Positions 14,958 through 23,401 of a DNA stretch of 64,000 bases are shown in pieces. The stretch comes from CBDDBH01 sp965225625 (GTDB lineage Bacteria > Pseudomonadota > Gammaproteobacteria > JADZEE01). Both the position numbers and the translations under genes were made by a program. The stretch covers positions 124,001-188,000 of the forward strand of contig CBDDBH010000032.1 of NCBI GenBank assembly GCA_965225625.1, in the 5' to 3' direction. The notes below the pieces were generated by a model. The model saw only the letters and a program-made list of their open reading frames with translations, was not told the DNA's origin and did not search any database. Within the stretch, counting starts at the first letter, position 1. Each line of letters starts with the position of its first letter.

Positions 14958-17165
14958 TCAGTACATCTCCTGCGGATCCACGTCGAGGGACCAGCGAACC
15001 TTGCGTTGTTCTTTAAGTGTGTCGAGTCGTGGCAGCCAATTGTCCAAAGCACGTGACAATGCTGGACGATTCTTCGCGCTGATAAGTAGCTGGCCACGGT
15101 AACGGCCGGCGCGCCGCTCCATCGGCGGCGCCACTGGGCCCAGCACCAGGACGCCGCGCTCCGACGCGCTGTCGCAAATCTCTCGCGCGCTATTCAAAAA
15201 TTCGTTAGGCGCGCCCTTGCGAGTGCTTTCCGCGCGCAACAACGCGAACGCGGAAAACGGCGGGAGCTCTGCTGAAGACCGTTCGGACAACGCGCTTTGC
15301 GCGAATCCCGCATAACCTCCATTCAGGACCGTGGTGAGAAGTTCATGCTCGGGACAACGAGTTTGAATCACCACTCGGCCGGGCGAATCGCGGCGGCCTG
15401 CGCGGCCGGCCACTTGGACTATTAGCTGCGCCAGGCGTTCACCGGCGCGAAAATCAGCATCGAACAAACGATTGTCCGCATCTATCACCGCCACCAGTGA
15501 TACCGATGGGAAGTCGTGGCCCTTTGAGAGCATCTGCGTTCCCACCAATATATCGGCGTCGCCTGCATGTATACGCTCCAGAGCAGCCCCCATAGCACCC
15601 TTGAGTCGCGTTGTATCACGATCGATACGCAACACCCGCCGGTCCGGAAAGTGCGCGTTTAGAACCTCCTCCAGCTGCTCAGTGCCCTGGCCCATGAGTA
15701 GTGGAGCTTCGACTCCACAATCCCCGCAAACTGGCTGATAACGCCGCTCGCTGCCGCAATGATGACAACGCAATCGATCTATCGCGCGATGGTAGATCAT
15801 GCGGGCGTCACAGCGCGTGCACTTGGCTGACCACCCGCATTGCGGACAAAACACAACTGGGGCATAGCCACGACGGTTTAAGAACAACAATGCCTGTTCG
15901 CCGCGTTGTAGATGTTGCTCGATTAACTTAAACAAGCGCGCTGACAAGCCACCGGCAACGACTTGCTTTCTCAGATCTATGAGCTCGACAGTAGAGGGAT
16001 CCGCAGAGTAAATCTGCTGCAGCAGCTGCAGGCGCTGATAGCGCTTTCGCCCGACGTTATGCAAAGATTCCAACGACGGCGTGGCTGAACCGAGCACGAC
16101 CGGGATATTTTCGTGCTTCGCCCGAGCTACCGCGACATCGCGCGCAGAGTAACGCAAACCGTCATGCTGCTTATACGAACTGTCGTGCTCTTCATCCACA
16201 ACAATTAAGCCCAGGGCGGGTAACGGCGTCCAGACCGCGGAACGCGTACCGATGACAATCGGAACACTGCCCTCGCGCGCCGCAAGCCAGGCCCGCAGTC
16301 GGTCGCCATCACTTAGTCCTGAGTGAAACACCGCCATTGGGCGTTGGAAGCGTTGCTGGAAACGCTCTACGGTTTGATCGGTGAGCCCAATCTCCGGGAT
16401 CAACACAAGTACCTGTCCACCGCCGTCAATCACCTGCATCGCACACTGTAAGTAGACTTCTGTCTTGCCGCTGCCAGTTACTCCGTCGAGCAGAAAAGCA
16501 CCAAAATTATTAGCACTTTTTATGACCGAACTCACGGCAGCCGCTTGCGCAGCAGACGGCGTGTGTGTGCCCCCTTTGGGTGCGGTAACGGTTACCTGCA
16601 CGGGAAAATAGTCTTCCGTTTTCACCCATTCATTTTCAACTAAGCGCTGCATAGTGCGACGCCATGAGCCGTGTTCGCGATCCAATTCACTATCGCGCAA
16701 GCCCGATTCAGCCGATGCCAGTAACCGTAGCAGCGTCGTCTGGCGTGGCGCGCGCGCGACGCCAGAACTAGCCTGCGTCGACCCTTCCGAGGTTATATGA
16801 AAACGTTTACCACCTCGTTGCTGCGCGCTACGACCCAAACGCAGTAGACGCGGTAGAGCACTCGCCCAGACTTCGCCAATTGGGTGGTGATAGTAGCCGG
16901 CCGCCCACGACAAAAAATCAATATGCCGAGGCGAAACCAGTGGCCGAGCATCAATAAGCTCCAACGCACGGCGCAGGCGATCGGGTGCTAACGCGGAGTC
17001 ATTCGCGACCTCGACAATAATTCCGACCCGAGTGCCGCGACCGAACGGCACACGCACGCGCGTAGCACACTGCAATTCACTCAGTGATGCACCCTGCGGT
17101 GGCAGGTAGTCGAAACTTTTGCGTAACGGAACGTCTAGCGCGACACGCAGGATCGGGCCGGTCAT
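14958..17165 (-). CDS. priA: Primosomal replication restart helicase PriA
   Basis: 735 residues from the ATG at 17165; a TTG at 17174 is in frame. PriA recognises stalled forks and loads the replisome with PriB/DnaT. The N-terminal DNA-binding part begins ILRVALDVPLRKSFDYLPP. The helicase core has Walker A GVTGSGKTEVYLQ and a DEEH-type box (VVDEEHDSSYKQ), and the Zn-binding Cys cluster contains CPQCGWSAKCTRCDA and CHHCG with CGDCG. Helicase motifs V/VI are GTQMLSKGHDFP and QVAGRAGR. Length matches the family. It follows a conserved unknown gene after 41 bp. Confidence 0.97.
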   Translation of the reverse strand: MTGPILRVALDVPLRKSFDYLPPQGASLSELQCATRVRVPFGRGTRVGIIVEVANDSALAPDRLRRALELIDARPLVSPRHIDFLSWAAGYYHHPIGEVWASALPRLLRLGRSAQQRGGKRFHITSEGSTQASSGVARAPRQTTLLRLLASAESGLRDSELDREHGSWRRTMQRLVENEWVKTEDYFPVQVTVTAPKGGTHTPSAAQAAAVSSVIKSANNFGAFLLDGVTGSGKTEVYLQCAMQVIDGGGQVLVLIPEIGLTDQTVERFQQRFQRPMAVFHSGLSDGDRLRAWLAAREGSVPIVIGTRSAVWTPLPALGLIVVDEEHDSSYKQHDGLRYSARDVAVARAKHENIPVVLGSATPSLESLHNVGRKRYQRLQLLQQIYSADPSTVELIDLRKQVVAGGLSARLFKLIEQHLQRGEQALLFLNRRGYAPVVFCPQCGWSAKCTRCDARMIYHRAIDRLRCHHCGSERRYQPVCGDCGVEAPLLMGQGTEQLEEVLNAHFPDRRVLRIDRDTTRLKGAMGAALERIHAGDADILVGTQMLSKGHDFPSVSLVAVIDADNRLFDADFRAGERLAQLIVQVAGRAGRRDSPGRVVIQTRCPEHELLTTVLNGGYAGFAQSALSERSSAELPPFSAFALLRAESTRKGAPNEFLNSAREICDSASERGVLVLGPVAPPMERRAGRYRGQLLISAKNRPALSRALDNWLPRLDTLKEQRKVRWSLDVDPQEMY

Positions 17166-17206
17166 TACGTGCAAGTCACGATGCTAGCCCGCGGTTTGCA
17201 TGCAGG

Positions 17207-17830
17207 TCAGGGATAGACTGAGTCGTTCTGCAGCAACGACTCTACTGCGGCCGGTCGAAGTCGCCGCATTGGCTTGCCATCAACTGGGCTGGCTGGAGCA
17301 TGACGCGCTTCCTTGTAATTGAAGACCACCAGTTCGATGCATGTCTCGCCTGCATAAAATTCGTAACAGGGTTTGCGACTTTGTCGACCGCCGGAATAAC
17401 GAGCCAACCGTTCACCAAGGCCATAGGGTATGCCGCGCTCTGTAAGCGACAAACCAACGTCCTCCGAGGAATCGGTGAACAGATGCAAAGTGACCGGCGT
17501 GTTTTCAGTAGCAGTACCATGCAACGCGGGACCTGTAAGACAGGGATCAAATTTCTTCAAGACATGCATGGCCTCCAATGCCACTTGGCGTTGCTTTTGC
17601 AGTCGTCTGATGTGCTCCGGACGATCGAATAAGCGCAGATAATCAGCCACGGCGGCTTGAATTTCGGCGAGTTTCGGCAGCGCCATGGTACCGCCGGCGC
17701 GTAACTGCTCGATCGCTTTACGTCGCGCCGCCCGCAAACTGGTGACTCCTTCGTCTACTACCAGGCGGGCGGCTAACTGCACGATCTGATCGCGCGTCTG
17801 GCGGCGGTCGATTCTGCCGGGTTGAGCCAT
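17207..17830 (-). CDS. Conserved protein of unknown function, beside mrcA
   Basis: 207 residues, soluble, without signal peptide. The N-terminal helical half (RDQIVQLAARLVVDEGVTSL, then AARRKAIEQL) is followed by a beta-rich half with FDPCLTGPALHGTATENTPV, TLHLFTDSSEDVGL and GIPYGLGER. The LTG-x-HGTA and HLF(T/C)D blocks recall an unnamed proteobacterial family that looks nucleotidyltransferase-like, but I see no complete catalytic motif and assign no activity. It lies 12 bp behind mrcA and before priA on the same strand. Confidence 0.65.
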   Translation of the reverse strand: MAQPGRIDRRQTRDQIVQLAARLVVDEGVTSLRAARRKAIEQLRAGGTMALPKLAEIQAAVADYLRLFDRPEHIRRLQKQRQVALEAMHVLKKFDPCLTGPALHGTATENTPVTLHLFTDSSEDVGLSLTERGIPYGLGERLARYSGGRQSRKPCYEFYAGETCIELVVFNYKEARHAPASPVDGKPMRRLRPAAVESLLQNDSVYP

Positions 17831-17842
17831 ACCCGTAGCTTG

Positions 17843-20386
17843 CTAAAACAACTGTTCGGGCGTTTCGAACGGCCCACTAGGAAGGTTGTTCGGTACCGGC
17901 TGCTTCTCACCGATGAGTTGCACGTTGTCGGGGAATGAATGTGTCGGATCAGGCACATATTCCGGTCGGAATGTTTCCATTATCGCGTTCGGGTCCGTGG
18001 CGGGCGCCGGTTGACCTGTGTTCTTGTTGATACGCATGGTGACCAGGCCCGGCGGTTGTTCCAGTAGGGCCACATCCGTCCCCTCAAGCGCCGCGCGCAT
18101 ATAGTCGATCCACATTGGCAGGGCGGCCTGTGCGCCGGTTTCCTTCTTGCCCATCGGTTGCAATTGATCGAAACCTACCCAAACAGTTGTAACGATGTCG
18201 TGGTTGAAGCCAGAGAACCACGCATCACGTTGCTCGTTGGTTGTACCCGTTTTGCCGCCGAGATCCGGACGATTTAGCTCACGCCTGGCACGTCGCCCCG
18301 TGCCACGGCGAATGACCTCTCGCAACATGGATGAAATGATCCACGCGTTTCCGGGGCTAATGACGCGCGGTGCCAGATTGAGTGCCGACTCCTGAGCAAC
18401 CATTGCCTGCAGCGCTTCAATCGAATCCGGTTCAGTGGCCAGGTCCAAACCATTTTGCTCACACGCACGACACGCTTGCAGGGGCTCGGCTTTATAGACG
18501 ATATCGTCATCGCTGCTCTCAATGTGCTCAATGAAATACGGCTCGATCAGAAATCCACCATTGGCAAAAACGGCGTAGCCGCGGATAAGGTCGATAGGCT
18601 GGAGTTCCCCGCTGCCCAGCGACAAGGACAAATTGTTCGGCAGCCTATTTGCATCAAATCCAAATTTGGCGATGTGGCTCAGCGTGCGTTCTATACCTAC
18701 CCGTCTGAGCAGCCGAATCGACACCAGGTTTCGTGATTTCGCCAACGCCTCACGTAACCGCGTGGGGCCGTAATACTTGCCGCTATAGTTTTCAGGCCTC
18801 CAGATGCTCTCCAATCCAGGCGCATCGAAAACGATCGGAGCATCATTGATGAAGGTCGCCGCAGTCATACCAGTGTCCAATGCGGCCGAATAAATAAAGG
18901 GTTTGAAATTGGAACCAGGCTGGCGGCGCGCCTGCATGACACGATTGAAATTGCTCTGCCTAAAGTCAAACCCGCCGACCAGCGATTGTATCTCGCCGTC
19001 CTGAGCGCGCAATGACACCAGCGCGCCTTCAACTTGAGGAAGTTGGCTGAGAACCCATATCGGTTGCTCGATCGGTTCAGGTTCCCGTGTTTCAACTACC
19101 GCCGGATCATCGGCTTGTTTATTCGCGCAAGACTGTGCCCGCTCGTCGCCCGCCTGCAGTTGCTGGACCCGCACGACATCGCCCGCGGCCAACACATCGC
19201 TTGTTTGTTTGGGAGCTGCGCCGCGGCGGTTTGCGTTAATGTGCTTTCGCGCCCACTTAATCCCGCACCACTCCAGTGTGCGTTCACCTACGCCAGCTAC
19301 GTACAATGTTGCGCTACGTTCGCTAACATTGATAATCAACGCCGGGTGCAGCTCACCAACGACTGTCAGTCCGTCCAGCAGTTGCTGCCAGCTATCCGGG
19401 GTACTCTCGCTCGCCAGTTCATATTGGTGCTCCGGACCGCGATAACCGTGGCGCCGGTCGTAATCGATTAGTGATTTGCGCAGTGCCGCTGCCGCTTTAA
19501 GCTGCAATCGGGACGTCACAGTCGTATAAACTTTGTAACCGCTGGTGTAAGCCTGCTCGGCGTAAGTGGCCACCATGTGTTGTCGCACCATCTCCGCCAG
19601 GTAGGGCGCGTCGACCTCGATGTCGAGGTCGTGCAGGCTTGCGGTCACCGGTTCCTCTAACGCCGCCTGGTATTGCACCTGATCGATATATTCCTGCTTT
19701 AACATACGGTCCAGGACATACCTGCGCCGCTCCAACGCCAGCGCCGGATTTGTAACCGGATTTATTCTCGACGGTGCTTTTGGCAGACCCGCGATCATCG
19801 CGGCTTGCGCCAGGTTAAGATCGGTCAGTTCCTTACCGTAGTAGACCTGTGCTGCGGCGCCGACCCCGTAAGCCCTGTGGCCGAGAAAAATCTTGTTGAG
19901 ATAGAGTTCCAGGATCTCGTCTTTCTCAAGCTCACGCTCGATTTTCAAGGCAACCAGAATTTCGTTGATCTTCCTTTTATAGGTTCGTTCAGCGGAGAAG
20001 TAATGCAGTCGTGCAACTTGCATAGTGATAGTGCTGCCACCCTGCGTGATTTCCCCGCGGTTCTCTATTAGTGCTTTCACAGCCCGCAGAATTGCCTGCC
20101 AATCAACTCCGGGGTGGGTGTAAAAGCGATCGTCTTCGGCGGCCAAAAACGCCCTAATTACAATTTGCGGGGTTTCCGCGAAAGTCACTGGGACACGGCG
20201 TTTCTCGCCGAACTCGCCCATCAGCCTACCATCACTGGTGTACACGCGTAGCGGCGTCTCCAGCGGCACGCTCTTGATGGCCTCGGTTGACGGCAGATCC
20301 GGGTAGAAAGTCAGAATAACCGCAGCCACACCAATGAGCCCTGCGACAAACAGGGTTAGCAGTCCATAAAAGGTAAAACGCAACAT
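17843..20386 (-). CDS. mrcA: Penicillin-binding protein 1A (bifunctional transglycosylase/transpeptidase)
   Basis: 847 residues, typical PBP1A length. There is a single N-terminal membrane anchor (about 5-28). The glycosyltransferase domain has the catalytic Glu in AEDDRFYTHPGVD (E84) and QGGSTITMQ (115-123). An OB-like insert carries the Cys/Asp-rich segment near 420. The transpeptidase has SxxK at S492-K495 (GSNFKPF), an SRN-type motif in AKSRNLVS, and KTGTTNEQRDAW. It polymerises and cross-links peptidoglycan during elongation. It is divergent from pilM with a 193-bp shared upstream region, the usual gammaproteobacterial arrangement. Confidence 0.97.
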   Translation of the reverse strand: MLRFTFYGLLTLFVAGLIGVAAVILTFYPDLPSTEAIKSVPLETPLRVYTSDGRLMGEFGEKRRVPVTFAETPQIVIRAFLAAEDDRFYTHPGVDWQAILRAVKALIENRGEITQGGSTITMQVARLHYFSAERTYKRKINEILVALKIERELEKDEILELYLNKIFLGHRAYGVGAAAQVYYGKELTDLNLAQAAMIAGLPKAPSRINPVTNPALALERRRYVLDRMLKQEYIDQVQYQAALEEPVTASLHDLDIEVDAPYLAEMVRQHMVATYAEQAYTSGYKVYTTVTSRLQLKAAAALRKSLIDYDRRHGYRGPEHQYELASESTPDSWQQLLDGLTVVGELHPALIINVSERSATLYVAGVGERTLEWCGIKWARKHINANRRGAAPKQTSDVLAAGDVVRVQQLQAGDERAQSCANKQADDPAVVETREPEPIEQPIWVLSQLPQVEGALVSLRAQDGEIQSLVGGFDFRQSNFNRVMQARRQPGSNFKPFIYSAALDTGMTAATFINDAPIVFDAPGLESIWRPENYSGKYYGPTRLREALAKSRNLVSIRLLRRVGIERTLSHIAKFGFDANRLPNNLSLSLGSGELQPIDLIRGYAVFANGGFLIEPYFIEHIESSDDDIVYKAEPLQACRACEQNGLDLATEPDSIEALQAMVAQESALNLAPRVISPGNAWIISSMLREVIRRGTGRRARRELNRPDLGGKTGTTNEQRDAWFSGFNHDIVTTVWVGFDQLQPMGKKETGAQAALPMWIDYMRAALEGTDVALLEQPPGLVTMRINKNTGQPAPATDPNAIMETFRPEYVPDPTHSFPDNVQLIGEKQPVPNNLPSGPFETPEQLF

Positions 20387-20483
20387 ATTGGGGTATCGGT
20401 AAGGTTTTAGCGCCTATCTGGTGGTATTTTTATCCACTTTTTATTGTTATCCAGGTACCCAAGTGGGAAGCATGATATTTCAT

Positions 20484-20520
20484 TTGTGTTTTTTGCTAGA
20501 GCTTTGCTATAGTAGCTCTA
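20484..20520 (+). promoter_or_regulatory. Candidate pilM promoter with an overlapping inverted repeat
   Basis: A possible sigma70 promoter: TTGTGT at 20484-20489 and TATAGT at 20508-20513 with an 18-bp spacer, about 65 bp before pilM. A perfect 7-bp inverted repeat, TAGAGCT (20497-20503) and AGCTCTA (20514-20520), is centred on the -10 and could be an operator. Confidence 0.45.
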
Positions 20521-20579
20521 ACATTTAATGTTAAAACACATGTATCATTTATAACCGCGTACTTTAAAAGGAAAAACTC

Positions 20580-21638
20580 GTGGCACTGTTCGGGCGAAAG
20601 AGTACCTCACTGTTGGGCGTTGACATTAGCTCTACGTCCATAAAAATCCTTGAACTTGCGCGCGCCGGCAATCGGTATCGCGTGGAAAGCTACGCGGTAG
20701 AACCTCTGCCGCCTAACTCGGTTGTGGAGAAGAATATAACCGACGCTGAGCAAGTTGGCGAAGCTATTGGACGGGCGCTGAAGAAATCCAGTTCCCGCAC
20801 CAGGGCAGCTGCGGTCGCAGTCGCCGGCTCCGCCGTAATCACCAAGGTGATTACCATGCCAGCGGACCTCTCCGAAGACGAGATGGAAAACCAGATCCAG
20901 GTCGAGGCTGACCAATACATTCCTTATCCGCTTGAGGAAATCAGCCTGGATTTCGAAGTACTCCAGGATTCCGCAACAGAGGCTGAACGCGTCGATGTCA
21001 TGTTGGCGGCGTCTCGCACTGATAATGTGGATGTGCGGGTCGCGGCGCTGGAGATCGGCGGTCTGACTGCAAAAGTAGTTGATGTAGAGGCTTTCGCGTT
21101 AGAAAACGTCGTCGGCTTGCTCGCGGCCGAAAACGGTGCCGATTTCGGCGATACCGTCGCCTTAATCGACGTCGGCGCAACCACCACGACTTTGAGCGTG
21201 TTGGAAAAAATGAAAATTATATATACGCGGGAGCAAAGTTTCGGCGGCAAGCAGTTGACCGAAGAGATTCAACGGCGATATGGGTTGTCTTACGAGGAAG
21301 CCGGATTGGCCAAGCGCCAGGGCGGGCTACCGGACAACTACGAGCCGGAAGTATTGCAGCCATTCAAAGAATCGATGGCACAAGAAGTTAACCGCGCGCT
21401 GCAATTTTTCTATTCATCGAGCCAGATCGGAGCTGTTGGTAGCGTGTTATTGGCCGGAGGCTGCGCATCGATACCGGATGTATCGGCACTCATTGAGGAG
21501 AAAATCGGGACCAGCGTAACCATCGCCAACCCATTTGCGAATATGTCCTTATCATCCAACATAAAGGCAGAATCCCTGGGCAACGATTCACCTGCGATGA
21601 TGATCGCTTGTGGCCTAGCATTGAGGAGTTTCGACTAA
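20580..21638 (+). CDS. pilM: Type IV pilus inner-membrane platform protein PilM
   Basis: 352 residues from a GTG at 20580 preceded by AAAAGGAAAAACTC. PilM is the cytoplasmic actin-like ATP-binding protein that binds the PilN tail in the alignment subcomplex. The actin/FtsA fold shows in LLGVDISSTSIKILEL (about 11-26), IDVGATTTTLSVL (phosphate 2 loop) and VLLAGGCASIP (adenosine loop). It opens a compact pilMNOPQ operon, and its TAA overlaps the pilN ATG. Confidence 0.97.
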   Translation: MALFGRKSTSLLGVDISSTSIKILELARAGNRYRVESYAVEPLPPNSVVEKNITDAEQVGEAIGRALKKSSSRTRAAAVAVAGSAVITKVITMPADLSEDEMENQIQVEADQYIPYPLEEISLDFEVLQDSATEAERVDVMLAASRTDNVDVRVAALEIGGLTAKVVDVEAFALENVVGLLAAENGADFGDTVALIDVGATTTTLSVLEKMKIIYTREQSFGGKQLTEEIQRRYGLSYEEAGLAKRQGGLPDNYEPEVLQPFKESMAQEVNRALQFFYSSSQIGAVGSVLLAGGCASIPDVSALIEEKIGTSVTIANPFANMSLSSNIKAESLGNDSPAMMIACGLALRSFD

Positions 21639-22225
21639 TGGCAAAAATTAACCTGCTGCCGTGGCGCGAGGAACTGCGCACGCAGAAAAAAATGGAGTTT
21701 TTCTCCATCATAGGTATGGCCGCATTGGCCACGGCCATTGTGTTCGGTCTGTTCTATATGTACAACGAGGCCCGCATCAATTACCAGAATACGCGCAATA
21801 GCTACCTCAACGCACAGATCGCGCTTCTCGATACCAAGATAGAAGAGATCCGCGAACTGGAAAGGCAGCGCGCGAGGCTGATTTCACGGATGCAGGCAAT
21901 TGAAACTCTGCAAACCAGTCGACCCATCATCGTGCATCTTTTTGACGAAATAGTGACGAGTTTGCCCGATGGTGTGTATCTCAAGGAAATCAATCAAACC
22001 GGCGCCACAATAATCCTTAAGGGAACGGCGCGCTCGAACGCGCGAGTTTCAAATTTTATGCGCAACATCGAAAAATCTCTGTACATGAAGCTACCCAACC
22101 TGACGGTTATCCAAACTGCGACGGTAGACAATCGTCGGCTCAGTGATTTCGAGCTACGCTTGACGCAGGGCTCACCGACGAAACAGTCCGAGTCGGACGA
22201 GTCCGAGGAGTTACCGCTGATATGA
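21638..22225 (+). CDS. pilN: Type IV pilus assembly protein PilN
   Basis: 195 residues from the ATG at 21638 (TAATG overlap with pilM). The diagnostic N-terminus AKINLLPWRE is the cytoplasmic peptide that docks in PilM. A membrane helix follows (about 22-42), then a periplasmic coiled coil (SYLNAQIALLDTKIEEIREL) and a ferredoxin-like domain. PilN pairs with PilO. The 3' end overlaps pilO by 4 bp (ATGA). Confidence 0.97.
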   Translation: MAKINLLPWREELRTQKKMEFFSIIGMAALATAIVFGLFYMYNEARINYQNTRNSYLNAQIALLDTKIEEIRELERQRARLISRMQAIETLQTSRPIIVHLFDEIVTSLPDGVYLKEINQTGATIILKGTARSNARVSNFMRNIEKSLYMKLPNLTVIQTATVDNRRLSDFELRLTQGSPTKQSESDESEELPLI

Positions 22226-22806
22226 AAATGTCCGACCTTAATAACCTGACGATGGACAACATCGGGACCTGGCCGGTACCGATCAAGGTTCTGACAATTT
22301 TGATTGTATGCGGCATCATTTTGGCCGGCGGCTACTACCAGATTACAAAACCGCAGCTTGCCACTTTAGCTGAAGTAACCGCGCGCGAGGATCAGCTCAG
22401 GCTAGCATTCGAAGCGAAGCAAAAAAAGGCTGCCAACCTCGAAGCGCTTAAGCAGCAAATGGCCGATATGGAAGAGTCTTTTGGCGACATGCTGCGGCGC
22501 CTGCCGAATAAGACCGAAGTGGCCGCGTTGCTTGTTGATATCTCACAACAAGGTCTTGGTGCAGGTCTGGAATTCGAACTATTCAGGCCCGGTAGTGAGC
22601 AACCCGCGGAATTCTATGCCGAGTTGCCGATACAAATTCGCGTCATTGGCCAATACCACGAATTTGGTCAATTTATCAGCGGTGTTTCCGATCTGCCGCG
22701 GATCGTGACTAATCACAATATTAAGATCCGGGAGCGGGGTGAAGGCGTCTTGACGATGGAGACCACCGCGAAGACCTACCGTTACTTAGACGAAGACGAA
22801 CTCTGA
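22222..22806 (+). CDS. pilO: Type IV pilus assembly protein PilO
   Basis: 194 residues. The membrane helix is at about 19-39 (VPIKVLTILIVCGIILAGGYY), followed by a coiled coil to about 90 and a periplasmic ferredoxin-like domain. It contains the family stretch LLVDISQQGLGAGLEFELFR and ends RYLDEDEL. It forms heterodimers with PilN and contacts PilP. Spacing to pilP is 11 bp. Confidence 0.96.
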   Translation: MKMSDLNNLTMDNIGTWPVPIKVLTILIVCGIILAGGYYQITKPQLATLAEVTAREDQLRLAFEAKQKKAANLEALKQQMADMEESFGDMLRRLPNKTEVAALLVDISQQGLGAGLEFELFRPGSEQPAEFYAELPIQIRVIGQYHEFGQFISGVSDLPRIVTNHNIKIRERGEGVLTMETTAKTYRYLDEDEL

Positions 22807-22817
22807 GGATCAGCAAC

Positions 22818-23388
22818 ATGAACTGGATACGCCTAACGCATTGGCTAGTTTTGGTGGCGGTTGGCATCGCACTGTCGGGGTGCGTCTCCAACGACATCAG
22901 TGACCTCGAAGCGTACGCTGAGGAAGTGTTGGTGCGTAAAGCGCCGCCGATAGATCCCCCACCAGAGATGAAGACATTTGAACGCTACCTATACCAGGGA
23001 GCCGATACCGGCGCACGCGATCCGTTTATCCCGTTCTTCAACTTTGAGCCCAAAATTGACGACGGCAGCGGAATTGATGACGAGCAGCAACGTAAGTTAC
23101 TCGCGGTAGTGCGTAATCCGCGTAATCGCGAGGAGCTTGAACGCCACGAACTAGACAGCCTGCGTATGGTTGGAACCCTGGAGAATGTCGATGATCTGTG
23201 GGGGCATTGTGTCAGATTCAGACGGTACGGTTCATCGAGTAAAGGTTGGCAATTATGTAGGCCGGAATTACGGCAAGATTTTGAATATTTCGGAGGAAGG
23301 TATCGCGCTCCGCGAAATCATCCAGGATGGGCAAGGCCAGTACTCCGAGCGAGAAGCAAAGCTTGCACTGGCTGAGGTTGAGCAATAA
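22818..23388 (+). CDS. pilP: Type IV pilus lipoprotein PilP, with an apparent +1 frameshift
   Basis: PilP is the inner-membrane lipoprotein that bridges PilNO to the PilQ secretin. It begins MNWIRLTHWL with lipobox LSGC (Cys22). The frame from 22818 is normal through LDSLRMVGTLENVDDLWG and then turns into nonsense, stopping at 23375. The expected PilP C-terminus (IVSDSDGTVHRVKVGNYVG, then GKILNISEEGI, ending LALAEVEQ) continues in the +1 frame to 23388. The switch point is the five-G run 23200-23204: with four G the protein would be a normal PilP of about 189 residues. The cause is either a sequencing or assembly insertion or a real mutation. The gene is otherwise in perfect context. Confidence 0.92.
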
Positions 23389-23401
23389 CCATTAAGGGGT
23401 A

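Noticed and set aside
14579..15097. 172-codon minus-strand open frame with RRRRPKSTSPRMDEVE repeats, and its plus-strand counterpart at 14610-15056
   Set aside because: Both arise because the 48-bp repeat keeps frames open; they run into priA and have no credible start or domain.
20400..20579. Sigma54 (RpoN) promoter for pilM
   Set aside because: No GG-N10-GC core with proper flanks was found; the sigma70-like elements fit better.
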